From: DATFRY01 sp963764695
GTDB lineage: Bacteria > Myxococcota_A > Polyangia > Haliangiales > Haliangiaceae
Assembly: GCA_963764695.1 (NCBI GenBank)
Contig: CAVXTW010000014.1
Location: forward strand, 62,001 to 126,000
Direction of reading: 5' to 3'
DNA: 64,000 nt
Shown here: positions 37,320-46,623 of the stretch, piece by piece
How the letters are laid out: the number at the start of each line of letters is the position of its first letter
Numbering within the stretch: the first letter of the stretch is position 1
The notes under the pieces: model-generated
The model's database searches: none
What the model saw: only the letters and a program-made list of their open reading frames with translations
What the model was told of the DNA's origin: nothing
Made by a program: the position numbers and the translations under genes

Positions 37320-38785
37320 TCAGCTTCGGCTGGGCGGGCCGAACCAGGTGGTGAGGGCGGCGCGAAGGCCGTCGTCGGTGCCGTCGCCGACCCAGGCGAC
37401 GTGTCCGTCGGGCCGGATCAACACGGCGGTGGGAGCAGCGACCGCGCCGAGCACCGGGAGCTCCCACGCACCGGCGTATCGAGCGTCGACCCGCTTGACC
37501 CGATCCGCCCATGGCGTGATGTCGAGGGTGGCCGGCTCGCCGAGATCGAGCAGGACCGGTCGGGCATCGTGCAGGAAGGTGAACACGCGGCGCGGGCCGT
37601 CGGGGGTGACCAGGTCGAGATCGGCATGCGGCGCCCGACCAGCGGGTGGCCGGGGCCGAGGTCGTAGCGAATGTCCAGACCGGACATCCTGGCGGCGGTC
37701 TGCTTGCGCGGCTCGTCCATCTTCAACAGCTCGGACATCATCGTCTGCAAGACCTTGGTCCGGTCGTCGCCGCGCATGAGCGCCGTCTGCGCCATGGTGG
37801 CCTCGAGCACGCGGGCACCTACCGGGTGCCGCTCGGCGTGGTAGGTGTCGAGGAGGCTCTCCGGCGAGGTGCCGTGGACCACCTGGGCCAGCTTCCATCC
37901 CAGGTTCACGGCGTCCTGGACGCCGATGTTGAGTCCCTGTCCGCCGGCCGGCGAATGCACATGTGCCGCGTCGCCGGCCAGGAGCACGCGTCTCTCGCGG
38001 TAGGACGCCGCCTGCCGGGCCGCATCGGTGAACCTCGAGAGATACGTGGCGTTGTGGACACCGAAGTCGGTCCCGTAGACGGCGACGAGCGCCTCGCGGA
38101 GCTCGTCCATGGTCGGCTCGTCGCCTTGCTTGACGTCCGGCTCGTTCAACACGACACCCGCGCGCTTGCCGTCGTCGAGCTTGCCGATGGCATTGGTGCC
38201 CCGCTCGTTGGGCCGGAAGCCCCACGCCGGCTCCTCGGTCATCTCGACCTCGGCGATCAGGTAGCTGATGGACGGGTCCCAGCCCGGGAAATCGATTCCG
38301 GCTCTCTTGCGGATGAGGCTGCGACCGCCGTCGCATCCGACGAGGTACGTCGCCCGCAACGAGCGGCCGTCGGACAGCTCGACGTCGACGCCGGTCTCGT
38401 CCTGGGCAAATCCTGTGACCTCGACTCCGCGATGGAAAGGTACCGCCAGCTCGTCGACCCATGTGGCCATCTGGCGTTCGATGCCCTCCTGCGCGAGAGC
38501 GACCCCGTAGTTGTGGCGAGTCGGAAAGTCGCTTATGTCGAGTGGGTTCAGCGCGAAGCCCGCGACCTGCATGACCTTCCCTTGCGAGAGGAAGCGCTCC
38601 GCGATACCACGCTGATCGAGCACCTCGATCGTGCGTGCATGCAGACCGCCTGCGCGCCTGCCGGGGACGTCCTGGCTGGTGCGCCTCTCGACGATGGCGA
38701 CATCGACGCGCGCCAGCGCCAGCTCGCCCGCCAGCATCAGCCCCGTCGGTCCGCCTCCAGCGATGATCACGGCATGGTTTGTCAT
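37320..38785 (-). pseudogene. FAD-dependent aromatic monooxygenase, single frameshift
   Basis: From ATG 38785 the frame encodes a PheA/TfdB-type flavoprotein: VIIAGGGPTGLMLAGELALA (FAD Rossmann motif), an RxxGLHARTIEVLDQRG-type block, YLVGCDGGRSLIRK and the second FAD motif GDAAHVHSPAGGQGLN with NLGWKLAQV. Near 37640, after GPGHPLVGRRMP, homology jumps to another frame (DLVTPDGPRRVFTFLHDARP through PSRS), which is the thioredoxin-like C-terminal domain, ending at 37320. One inserted or lost base thus breaks an otherwise intact gene of about 487 residues. It would hydroxylate a phenolic or polycyclic substrate such as rifampicin-like compounds. Confidence 0.85.
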
Positions 38786-38893
38786 GGCGAAGACCGTGCA
38801 GCATGACCCGGGGCTTGCCGCAAGCCCCCCTGTCTGGCATACGTTATGAGTGGGGGCGATCATCGCTCGAGGGCCGACGGGCCCCGAGGATGA

Positions 38894-39523
38894 TTACGGC
38901 AGGAGCTCGGCCAGCGGGAAGGCGCCCAGGAAGGTCTCGGCCTGCTCGCCATCTCGATAGATGCGAGGTGGCTGGTAGCGCTGCTGCTCGCCGACGCGCG
39001 CGACCTTGTCCGAGTCGAAGGCGAATACCGTCAGGGTTCGTTGCTCAAGATCTACGAGCCAGTACTCGGTCACCCTGTTCGCCTCGTAGATGGCTTTCTT
39101 CTCGCCTCGGTCGCGCGTCTTCGTCGAGCGCGACAAGACCTCTACGACCAGGTCGGGCACCACCTGAAGGTACTTGCCCGGCCGCGGCGGCGGCGCGGCG
39201 TCCCAGCGTGCCTTCGAGGTAAACGAGACGTCCGGGGCGACAGTGTCGCCCGACGGTAGATCGAACCCTTGCTCCAAGGAGAGCACGTAGCCGGGTAGCC
39301 CGAGCTGCCTCACGCGGGTGAGCACGAACGAGACAACCGAACTTCCGGCGCCCTGCGGCCACCCCGCCGGCGGATTCATGACGACTCTCCCGTTGAGCAG
39401 CTCATAGTGGTTGATATCGCCCTCGGCGGCACGTTCCTCGCAAAAAGCCCAGAAGCCGGACTGGTCCATGTACAGGTCGGAGTCCCAGGTTTCAGTCGGC
39501 TCGAAGATACGAGGACTGGTCAT
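38894..39523 (-). CDS. Uma2-family (DUF820) putative restriction endonuclease-like protein
   Basis: 209 residues from ATG 39523. Typical Uma2 order: a segment HYELLNGRVVMNPPAG, the PD-(D/E)XK-like core (GDTVAPDVSFTSK, VPDLVVEVLSRSTKTRDRGEKK with the E-V-L-S-x-S/T signature), EANRVTEYWLVDLEQRTLTV and a C-terminal FLGAFPLAELL. The catalytic Asp/Glu/Lys-type positions appear retained. Such proteins are abundant and stand-alone in Myxococcota and cyanobacteria, with unclear biology. A short ORF upstream overlaps its start by ATGA. Confidence 0.85.
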   Translation of the reverse strand: MTSPRIFEPTETWDSDLYMDQSGFWAFCEERAAEGDINHYELLNGRVVMNPPAGWPQGAGSSVVSFVLTRVRQLGLPGYVLSLEQGFDLPSGDTVAPDVSFTSKARWDAAPPPRPGKYLQVVPDLVVEVLSRSTKTRDRGEKKAIYEANRVTEYWLVDLEQRTLTVFAFDSDKVARVGEQQRYQPPRIYRDGEQAETFLGAFPLAELLP

Positions 39524-39582
39524 GGCGTGCTTCGCTCCGGCTGCTCGGCGAGGGTCGCAACGATCTGTTCCTTCGCAGTCAT
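39520..39582 (-). CDS. Possible 20-residue leader or remnant ORF coupled to Uma2
   Basis: Minus-strand ATG at 39582 encodes MTAKEQIVATLAEQPERSTP and its TGA overlaps the Uma2 ATG. The first residues resemble the start of small proteins (MT.KEQ.L..L..LP type) often found just before Uma2-like or toxin genes, so it may be a truncated partner. Too short to be sure. Confidence 0.25.
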   Translation of the reverse strand: MTAKEQIVATLAEQPERSTP

Positions 39583-40034
39583 CTCGGTAGATCGTAGCCC
39601 GCCGCCGACGAACTCGGGAACAGATCCAGCCCTGTGGCATCTGGAAGCACACGAAGAAAAACCGAGTATGCCAGCAGCATTACGCGGGTCTTGGCGCCCC
39701 GCCGGGGCTTGAACCGGATCTGACCCGACGATCCTGCCGGCAGGTCCGGGCCATGCCGCGCGACAAAGCGCTCGTGGAAGTCGGCAGGCGGGTGGCCCCA
39801 GTGTGATCGACTTGGCGTAGCTGGACGACGATGACGGTCGAAGATGTGACCGATGTCCTGTTGCCGAGTGCCACCCTCTTCAGTCCACTCGCGATGTCCG
39901 AAATTGCCTTGCTCACTCGACCGGCGTGACGGGTGCACGCGCGCGCGCTGCTCGGGGGCGGCGTACAGTTGATGCCGTGGATGAGGGGGATGGCGGCTTC
40001 GCTGTCGCGGACTCTGCCAGCTGAACGGAGCGCG
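39583..40034. other. Intergenic region without a recognisable gene
   Basis: About 450 nt. A 32-codon plus-strand frame (MTVEDVTDVLLPSATL.., starting near 39834) and a T-arm-like motif on the minus strand (39692-39717) are present but neither is convincing. GGAG at 40027-40030 serves the next gene. Confidence 0.4.
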
Positions 40035-41357
40035 ATGAGGATCGGCCGCACTGCCATTCTGCCCGGCGCGGTGTTTGCGCTCGTCTTCTTGTCGCGATTG
40101 CCCTTCCTCGACGCCGGCTACGGCATGGATCCCGACGCATGGCGCGTGGCCGGTGTCGGGCGCGAGATCGCTCAGCACGGCGATTACGTGGCCTCGCGCC
40201 TTCCCGGCTACCCGCTCCACGAGTATGGCGCGGCGCTGCTCCACGACGGCGGCCCCATTGCGCTCAACGGCGCCACCGCCGCCTTCAGCGCGCTGGCCGC
40301 GCTCTTCCTCTTCCTGATCGTGCGCGCTCTCGGCCATGGCGACCGGGTCGCAGCAGTGATTGCGTTGACGTTCGCCTCGACGCCGGTCGTCTTCGTCTTC
40401 AGCACCCAGACGATGGACTACCTCTGGTCGCTGGCGTTCATGCTGGGCGCGGTCTTCTTCGCGCTGCGGGATCGCCCGGCCGTGGCCGGGTTCTGCCTGG
40501 GTATGGCAATCGGGGCGCGGCTCACCGCCGGGGCCATGCTGCTGCCGGTCGCCCTCCTGGTCGTTCAGCGGGCCGAGCCGGATCGGCGAGTGCGCGACGT
40601 GGCCTGGCTCGCCGGGCCGGCGCTGCTGGTCGGCGCCGCCTGGTTCGCGCCGGTGGTGGGGCGCTACGGCAGCGGCTTCTTGCACTTCTACGAGACAGGC
40701 TATCCGACCTGGCAGCAAGTGTTGAAGCGTGCAACGTCCGAGGCCTGGGGCCACCAGGGCTGGTGGGCACTCGCGGTCGCGGTCCTCATCTCCGTCGTGC
40801 TGCTGTTCCGCACGCGGCGCGGGCTCTCTCGCGAGGCATGGAAAGCCCCGGAGCTCGTCTGGCTCATGGCGGTGGCGCTGTATGTGGTCGCCTATCTGCG
40901 GCTGCCTCACGAGTCGGGCTACCTCATCCCGATCGTGCCCTTCGTGATCCTGCTGCTGCACCGGGCGCTGCCGCGGGTCGGCTTCTTCGCCTTCTGCGGT
41001 GTCGTTGCGCTGTCGTCGTTCGTCGAGATCGGGTCGTCAAGGCTGAGCAAGGGAGCAGTTCTCGCCACTCAGCGGCGACGCGACGCGCAGGAGCAGCGGA
41101 TCACGGCCGGGATCGAGCGGGCACGCGACCTCGAGCAGCCCAGCGTGGTCGTCGCCGGCGCCTGGCTGCCGCAGTTCCGCGTGACGCTTGGCGCGCAGCG
41201 AGTGAACAAGGCCGTGTTCGTCTACCTGCTGGACCAGAGGGGCCTGGACGACTACCTGGCGCGAGGTTACCGCCTCTATTACATGCCGGACCAGCTCCGC
41301 CCGAACGCGCGCGTCCACGGGGTCGATCTGCAGCGCTACGGCGAGCCGCTCATCTGA
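40035..41357 (+). CDS. Polytopic membrane protein, GT39/PMT-like glycosyltransferase
   Basis: 440 residues from ATG 40035 (GGAG at good spacing). About nine to ten hydrophobic helices. The first extracytoplasmic loop has PFLDAGYGMDPDAWRVAGVG, with acidic residues where GT-C glycosyltransferases hold the catalytic Asp, followed by HGDYVASRLPGYPLHEYG. A soluble C-terminal part (about 335-440) ends the protein. It probably transfers a lipid-linked sugar, but acceptor and donor are unknown and it stands alone between two Uma2 genes. Confidence 0.65.
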   Translation: MRIGRTAILPGAVFALVFLSRLPFLDAGYGMDPDAWRVAGVGREIAQHGDYVASRLPGYPLHEYGAALLHDGGPIALNGATAAFSALAALFLFLIVRALGHGDRVAAVIALTFASTPVVFVFSTQTMDYLWSLAFMLGAVFFALRDRPAVAGFCLGMAIGARLTAGAMLLPVALLVVQRAEPDRRVRDVAWLAGPALLVGAAWFAPVVGRYGSGFLHFYETGYPTWQQVLKRATSEAWGHQGWWALAVAVLISVVLLFRTRRGLSREAWKAPELVWLMAVALYVVAYLRLPHESGYLIPIVPFVILLLHRALPRVGFFAFCGVVALSSFVEIGSSRLSKGAVLATQRRRDAQEQRITAGIERARDLEQPSVVVAGAWLPQFRVTLGAQRVNKAVFVYLLDQRGLDDYLARGYRLYYMPDQLRPNARVHGVDLQRYGEPLI

Positions 41358-41398
41358 CGGCCTCGAGGTGGTGATCGAACGGCGACGGCGCCGATCGC

Positions 41399-42004
41399 TC
41401 AGCCCTCGAGGGCCGTGCGAAACGCCTTGATCGCCTGCATCGCGGTCGGCCGGTCCAGGAACGAGCAGAGCAGCGCGAGATCGAGGTCGGGGAAGCAGAC
41501 GCTGGTGCCGGCGGCGCGGTACCCGCTCTCGCCCAGGACATGGACCTGGATGACGTCGTCCTTCCAGAGCCACACCTCGGGAACGCCCAGGCGGCGATAG
41601 GCCTCCAGCTTGTCGATGCCGCCGCTGGTCCAGATCACCTCGATCACGAGATCCGGCATGTCGCGGTCCTGGTCAGGACCGATGAGGTAGCACTCGTCGG
41701 GCTCGACGCCCGCGCGCTTCGGGGCCTGGCGCAGCGTCCAGGCGCCATAGGGCGATAGATCGATCCCGCGCACGAGGGCGAACATCTCGACGAGCATGCC
41801 TATATACGACTTGACTCGTTCGTGGTGCTTGGACGGGCTCATCAGCTCCATCGCTCCGTCGAGGTAGGAGATGCGGGGCACGGATGCGTCACCGCGAAGG
41901 GCCAGCAGCGCCTCGTAGTGGGCCCAGGTCACGTCGTTCATGACGATCCGCTGATCGGCGGTCGGCACGTACTCGCCGGGCGGCACGTTCGAGGTCGCGA
42001 CCAT
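41399..42004 (-). CDS. Uma2-family (DUF820) putative endonuclease-like protein
   Basis: 201 residues from ATG 42004, 7 nt after a TAGACT element. Core features: ISYLDGAMELMSPSKHHERV, GVEPDECYLIG, MPDLVIEVIWTSGGIDKLEAY (PD and E-V-x-W-T-S block) and VPEVWLWKDDVIQVHVL. It belongs to a different subgroup from the protein at 38894, so the two are not a recent duplication. Function unresolved. Confidence 0.85.
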   Translation of the reverse strand: MVATSNVPPGEYVPTADQRIVMNDVTWAHYEALLALRGDASVPRISYLDGAMELMSPSKHHERVKSYIGMLVEMFALVRGIDLSPYGAWTLRQAPKRAGVEPDECYLIGPDQDRDMPDLVIEVIWTSGGIDKLEAYRRLGVPEVWLWKDDVIQVHVLGESGYRAAGTSVCFPDLDLALLCSFLDRPTAMQAIKAFRTALEG

Positions 42005-42011
42005 CTCGGCG

Positions 42012-42017
42012 AGTCTA
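42012..42017 (-). promoter_or_regulatory. Leaderless promoter -10 element
   Basis: Minus-strand TAGACT, 7 nt before ATG 42004. Confidence 0.4.
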
Positions 42018-42040
42018 GCACCCGGCGGGAATGACGGCCG

Positions 42041-43795
42041 CTACGCTCGCGCGGCGCGGAGCACGCGCCCGGGGGTCGCGCCCGTGGGGCGGTCGCCCTC
42101 GAGGATGGGCACGCCGGCGACCGTGGTGAGCAGGTAGCCGCGCGCGTCTTGTACCAGCCGGCGCCCGCCGGCGGGCAGGTCGTAGACCACGGTGGGGCGC
42201 CGCAGCGTCAGCGCATCCCAGTCGATGACGTTGAGGTCGGCCACCATGCCCTCCGCGATGAGTCCCCGGTCCTCGAGGCCCATGAAGGCGGCCGGGTCGG
42301 CGGTGATCATGCGGACTGCGCGCTCGACGCCGAGCCGGGAAGCTTGCCGGTCGCGGGCCCAGTGCTGCAAGAAGAAGGTCGTCCAGGCGGCGTCGGCGAT
42401 GGTGCCGACGTGGGCGCCGCCGTCGCCGAGACCGAGGTGCGTGGCCGGATGCGCGAGCAGCTCGGCGATGACGTCGAGGTTGCCGCGGTTGTAGTTGAAG
42501 ATGGGGAAGTAGACCAGCCCCTCGCCTTCGTCGCGCAGCATGACGTCGAGGATCTCCTCGAGCGGGGGGACGCCGCGGGCGCGGGCGCGCGCGCCCAGCG
42601 ACTGCGAGGGGGGCGGCTCGTAGTCGGGCGGGTCGCCCAGCTCGAACATGCGAAAGACGATGGCGTCGAGCATGGCGATGGCCTGATCGATCTGCGGCGG
42701 GGCGGAGGGGTCGACCTCGCGCATGTTCAAGAACGGCTCGCCGACGATCCTCGCGCGCAGCCCCGGGTCGCGCAGCGCGGCGACCAGCTCGGCGTGCGGC
42801 AGGTGCATGATCGCGCGGTAGGAGGGCTTGGCGGTGAAGACGTTCAGCGTCGTGCGCAGCCCGTTGAGCACGCCGACGCCGCGGGGCGCGATCTGCATGC
42901 GAAGGTCAACGCCGTCTGCGCGCGCGCGGTCAACCCGGGTGACGATGCGTTTCCACTGGTCGGGGAAGCCAAGACGCTCGAGCGTGCTGATGGTCAGCGG
43001 GCGACCGGCGGCCCGCGCCATCTGTTCGAAGACGTCGAACTCGGGGTCGAAGTGCTCCTCGCCGCGGAACATGTCGAAGTCCGAGACCGCCGAGAGCACG
43101 CGGTAGGGCAGGTCTCGCAGGGTCGAGGCGATCGCCACCAGCTCGTCGCGGGTGGCGCGAGCGGCCGGAGTGTCGAGCCCGTCGGAGGTGCGATGCGTGT
43201 CGGTGCGCCCGGTCGAGAAGCCGAAGGCGCCGGCCACGAGCGCCTCGCGCACGAGGTCGCACATCCGGGCCAGATCGTCGGGGGTGGCGGACTCCTGACG
43301 GGCAGCCCGCTCGCCCATCACGTAGAGGCGCAGCGGATCGTGGGGCATCTGCGCGGCGACGTTGATCGCGTGCGGCTGCGCGTCGAGCCGCCCGAGGTAG
43401 TCGGCAAAGGTCTCCCAGCGCCAGTCGAGCCCCTCGTGGAGCGCCGTGCCGGGTATCTCTTCCACTCCCTCCATGAGCCGCACCAGGCGGTCTTGCTCGC
43501 CGGGGCGAAGTGGCGCGAAGCCCACCCCGCAGTTGCCCATCATCACGGTGGTGACGCCGTGCCACGAAGAAGGGGCGAGGGACTCGTCCCACACCGCCTG
43601 GCCGTCGTAGTGGGTATGCAGGTCGATGAACCCCGGGGTCACGACGGCGCCGGTCGCGTCGAGCTCACGCCTGGCCGGCTCGGTCACGCGGCCCACGGCG
43701 GCGACGCGGCCGTCGCGCACGCCGACATCCCCCGTACGGGCAGGCGAGCCGGTACCGTCGACGATGGTGCCGCCGGCGATCTTGAGGTCGAGCAT
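42041..43795 (-). CDS. N-acyl-D-amino-acid deacylase-like amidohydrolase
   Basis: 584 residues from ATG 43795. The amidohydrolase fold is clear: N-terminal beta-sandwich (MLDLKIAGGTIVDGTGSPAR), metal-binding GFIDLHTHYDGQ, TTVMMGNCGVGFAPLRP, FSTGRTDTHRTSD, GDGGAHVGTIADA with the late Asp, and a C-terminal AEGMVADLNVIDWD. This order is typical of D-aminoacylases and related N-acyl-amino-acid hydrolases. It is probably cytoplasmic and zinc-dependent. Exact substrate unknown. An upstream in-frame extension to 44014 lacks protein-like character. Confidence 0.88.
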   Translation of the reverse strand: MLDLKIAGGTIVDGTGSPARTGDVGVRDGRVAAVGRVTEPARRELDATGAVVTPGFIDLHTHYDGQAVWDESLAPSSWHGVTTVMMGNCGVGFAPLRPGEQDRLVRLMEGVEEIPGTALHEGLDWRWETFADYLGRLDAQPHAINVAAQMPHDPLRLYVMGERAARQESATPDDLARMCDLVREALVAGAFGFSTGRTDTHRTSDGLDTPAARATRDELVAIASTLRDLPYRVLSAVSDFDMFRGEEHFDPEFDVFEQMARAAGRPLTISTLERLGFPDQWKRIVTRVDRARADGVDLRMQIAPRGVGVLNGLRTTLNVFTAKPSYRAIMHLPHAELVAALRDPGLRARIVGEPFLNMREVDPSAPPQIDQAIAMLDAIVFRMFELGDPPDYEPPPSQSLGARARARGVPPLEEILDVMLRDEGEGLVYFPIFNYNRGNLDVIAELLAHPATHLGLGDGGAHVGTIADAAWTTFFLQHWARDRQASRLGVERAVRMITADPAAFMGLEDRGLIAEGMVADLNVIDWDALTLRRPTVVYDLPAGGRRLVQDARGYLLTTVAGVPILEGDRPTGATPGRVLRAARA

Positions 43796-43802
43796 GACGC
43801 GT

Positions 43803-43808
43803 ACGTTA
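43803..43808 (-). promoter_or_regulatory. Leaderless promoter -10 element
   Basis: Minus-strand TAACGT, 7 nt before ATG 43795. Confidence 0.35.
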
Positions 43809-44036
43809 CATTGGGCGCCGCGACCGATATACACCGAGGGGACGCAGCGCCGCTTTCGTGACGCCAGCCGGCCGCGACCGGGTAACCTTGGCCGTAACGT
43901 CGTGCGTCCGCGCCACCCGGATTCCGGACGAGAGGAGCGGCAGGCTGTCCGCGCAGACCCGGTGGCGACCGTGCCGCACCGCGGCGGCGCGCTCGCGATC
44001 CTGTCGACGGCCACCGGCTCGACCGAGCGGTCACCG

Positions 44037-46623
44037 ATGGTGGCCCTCCCACCCGGTACGCGGGTGGGGCGCTACGAGATCGCCGAGATGCTCGGCGCGG
44101 GCGGCATGGGCGCCGTGTATCGCGCTCGCGATCCGTACCTGTCGCGCGATGTCGCCCTCAAGCTGCTCCATCGCTACCGGCAGCACCTGCCGGACGTCGG
44201 GGCGCAGCAGGACCGCCTGCTTCGCGAAGCGCAGGCCCTGGCGCGGCTGTCGCATCCCAACGTCGTCGCGGCCCACGATGTCGGCCTCCACGACGGCGCG
44301 GTCTTCATCGCCATGGAGCTCGTCGCCGGCGTGTCGCTGGGCTCGTGGCTCGAATCGCGGCCCACGCGCGGCGAGGTACTTCGCGGCCTGGTGGCGGCCG
44401 GGCGCGGGCTGGCCGCAGCGCACGAGGCCGGGGTCCTCCACCGAGACTTCACCCCCGCCAACGTGATGGTCTCGCCCGATGGACGCGTCCGTGTGGTCGA
44501 CTTCGGACTGGCGCGCGCCGCGAACGAGCCCGACGAGCCGGGGCTGCCGGCCGCGCGCTCGAGCGCGCCGGATACCGCCGCGCTGTCCCCGATGCTCGAG
44601 CGCGACATCACGCAGGGCGGCGCCTTGCTCGGGACGCTCGGCTTCATCGCACCCGAGCAGCTCGTCGGCGACACCGCCGATGCCCGGGCGGACCAGTTCA
44701 GCTACGCGGCGACCGTCTTCTACGCCCTGGTCGGCCGCACTCCGTTCGGCGGCGCGAGCGCGGAGGAGTACCGCGGTCAGCTGGTGCGCGGGGAGCGCGC
44801 CCCGTGGTCGGCGCGGGTTTCTCGGCGAGTCCGCCGCGTGGTCGACCGCGGGCTTGCCGTGGACGAGAGCGCTCGCTTCCCGTCGCTCGGCGCGATGGTC
44901 GATGCACTGGAGCGCGCCGGGGCGGGCTGGCGCCGCGGTCCGGTCGCGATCGCGGCGATGGTCGCGGCTCTGGTTGCGGGCGGAAGCGCGCTGTCGCTGG
45001 CGTGGCCGCGCGAGACAGACGGCGGCACGACGTGCGACATCCCCGCCTCCACCTCTGCGGTGTGGGACGGCGCCCGCCGCGCCGCGGTCGAGCGCTCGTT
45101 CGCCGGCACGGGCCGGGCCCATGCGGCGGCGACCTTCGAGCGGGTCGCGGCGCACCTCGACGGCTTCCAGTCGCGCTCGATCGCGATGCGGAAGGAGGCC
45201 TGCGAGGCGACCCATGTCCGACGCGAGCAGTCGGAGCGAGTTCTTGCGGTGCGCAGCGCCTGTCTGGAGCGACAGCGCGCTCAGGTGGCGAACCTTGTCG
45301 ATCTGCTCGGCGAGGCGAACGGCGCGCTGGTCGATCGCGCGGTCGATGTCACGGTCCAGATCGCCGAGACCGAGAAATGCTCCGACATCAGGGCCCTCAT
45401 GGGAGAGGCCGAGCGGCTGCCCGAGGATCCGGCGCGCCGCGTCCGCGTCGCCGGCGTCGAATCGGCGCTCGATTCGGTGCGCACCGCGCGGATCGCCGGC
45501 CGCTGGGACGAGGCCCGGGCGCGAGCCGAGCAGCTGATCGTCGAGGCCGAGCGCCTCGGCCACGAACCCAGCCGGGCGCGCGCCACCTTCGAAGCCGCGA
45601 CCGTGCAGGCAGCGATGAGCCGGCCCGAGAGCGAGGCGACCCATCATCGGGCACTCGCCCTCGCGTCGGCCGCCGGTCTCACCCAGCTGACCGCGAGCAT
45701 CAGCGCGGGCCTCTTCCAGCTGGCGACCAACGAGGGCCGCTGGCGCGACGCGGAGCTCATCTTGCCGATGGTCGAGGCTGCGGTGCGCCAGGCCGGCGAG
45801 CCGACCGGCCTGCTGGTCGAGCTCCTCAAGGGACAGGGGCTGGTCCTCCTGGCCAGAGGAGAGCACGCGGCCGCGATCGCGAAGCTCGAGGCCGCCGCCG
45901 TGGAGTGCGCCAGAGCTGGGCGAGGCCGGTGCGCGCAAGCGCCTCTCGGTCGACAACGAGATCGCGCGCGCTCTGCTCGAGAAGAACGATCTGGCTGGAG
46001 CCGCGCGCAAGATGGGCGAGATCATCGCGGACGTGAAACGGACGCAGGGGCCGGATCATCCGCGCGTGCTCATGGGCTACAGCAACCTCTCCAGCGTGCT
46101 GGTGGAGGTCCCGGACAAAGACGGTGCGCTCGCCGCGCTTGCCGAGACCCGCAAGCGGGTCGCGGCCATGCCGACCATGCGGCGGAGCGCGGCGTTCATT
46201 CCGGCCACCGAGGGCCGGCTGTGGCAGCGCCTGGGCGACTGCCGGCGCGCGCTGCCGCTCTACCGCGAGGCGCTCGATCTCTTCGCCGCGCAGCAGGGTG
46301 GCGGGGTCGAGGAGACCACCACCACGCAGCAGCGCACGGGCCAGTGTCTGATCGCTGTCGGGCGGGCAGCCGACGCGATCCCACACTTCCAGGCATGGGT
46401 CAGCGGCTGCCGCGCCCAGGGTTGCCGGCCCGCGTGGCAAGCCGCGGCCGAGTTCGCGCTCGCCCGTGCTCTGTGGTCGGTGCGATCGAGAAGGCGGCGC
46501 GCGGTCCGGTACGCGCAGAGTGCGGCCGAGCTCTATCGAGACGAGGGGAGCTCGCGCGCCGAGCTGCGCGCGGTCGAGCGCTGGCTGGCCTCGCGCCGCC
46601 AGCGCAGGCGCCGCCGACCCTGA
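44037..46623 (+). pseudogene. Ser/Thr protein kinase with TPR tail, single frameshift; variant catalytic loop
   Basis: Kinase domain from ATG 44037: LGAGGMGAVY, DVALKLL, VLHRDFTPANVM (Asp 137; the usual Lys two residues later is Thr), VVDFGLARA and FIAPEQ. A membrane helix (about 302-322) precedes a long helical, TPR-like region. Near 45912, after AAVECAR, the matching sequence continues one frame over (LGEAGARKRLSVDNEIARAL, then HPRVLMGYSNLSSV) to the TGA at 46621-46623. With the frame restored the protein would have about 860 residues. It may be inactivated in vivo or reflect a base-call error. An in-frame GTG at 43902 is an alternative start. It converges with an FHA-sigma-54 activator. 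Confidence 0.82.

Noticed and set aside
39692..39717. Minus-strand GGTTCAAGCCCCGG..GGCGCCA resembling a tRNA T-arm and CCA end
   Set aside because: The T-stem has a mismatch and no matching acceptor, D-arm or anticodon arm was found in the preceding 70 nt.
39579..40961. 460-codon minus-strand frame
   Set aside because: Antisense to the membrane glycosyltransferase-like gene with low-complexity shadow sequence.
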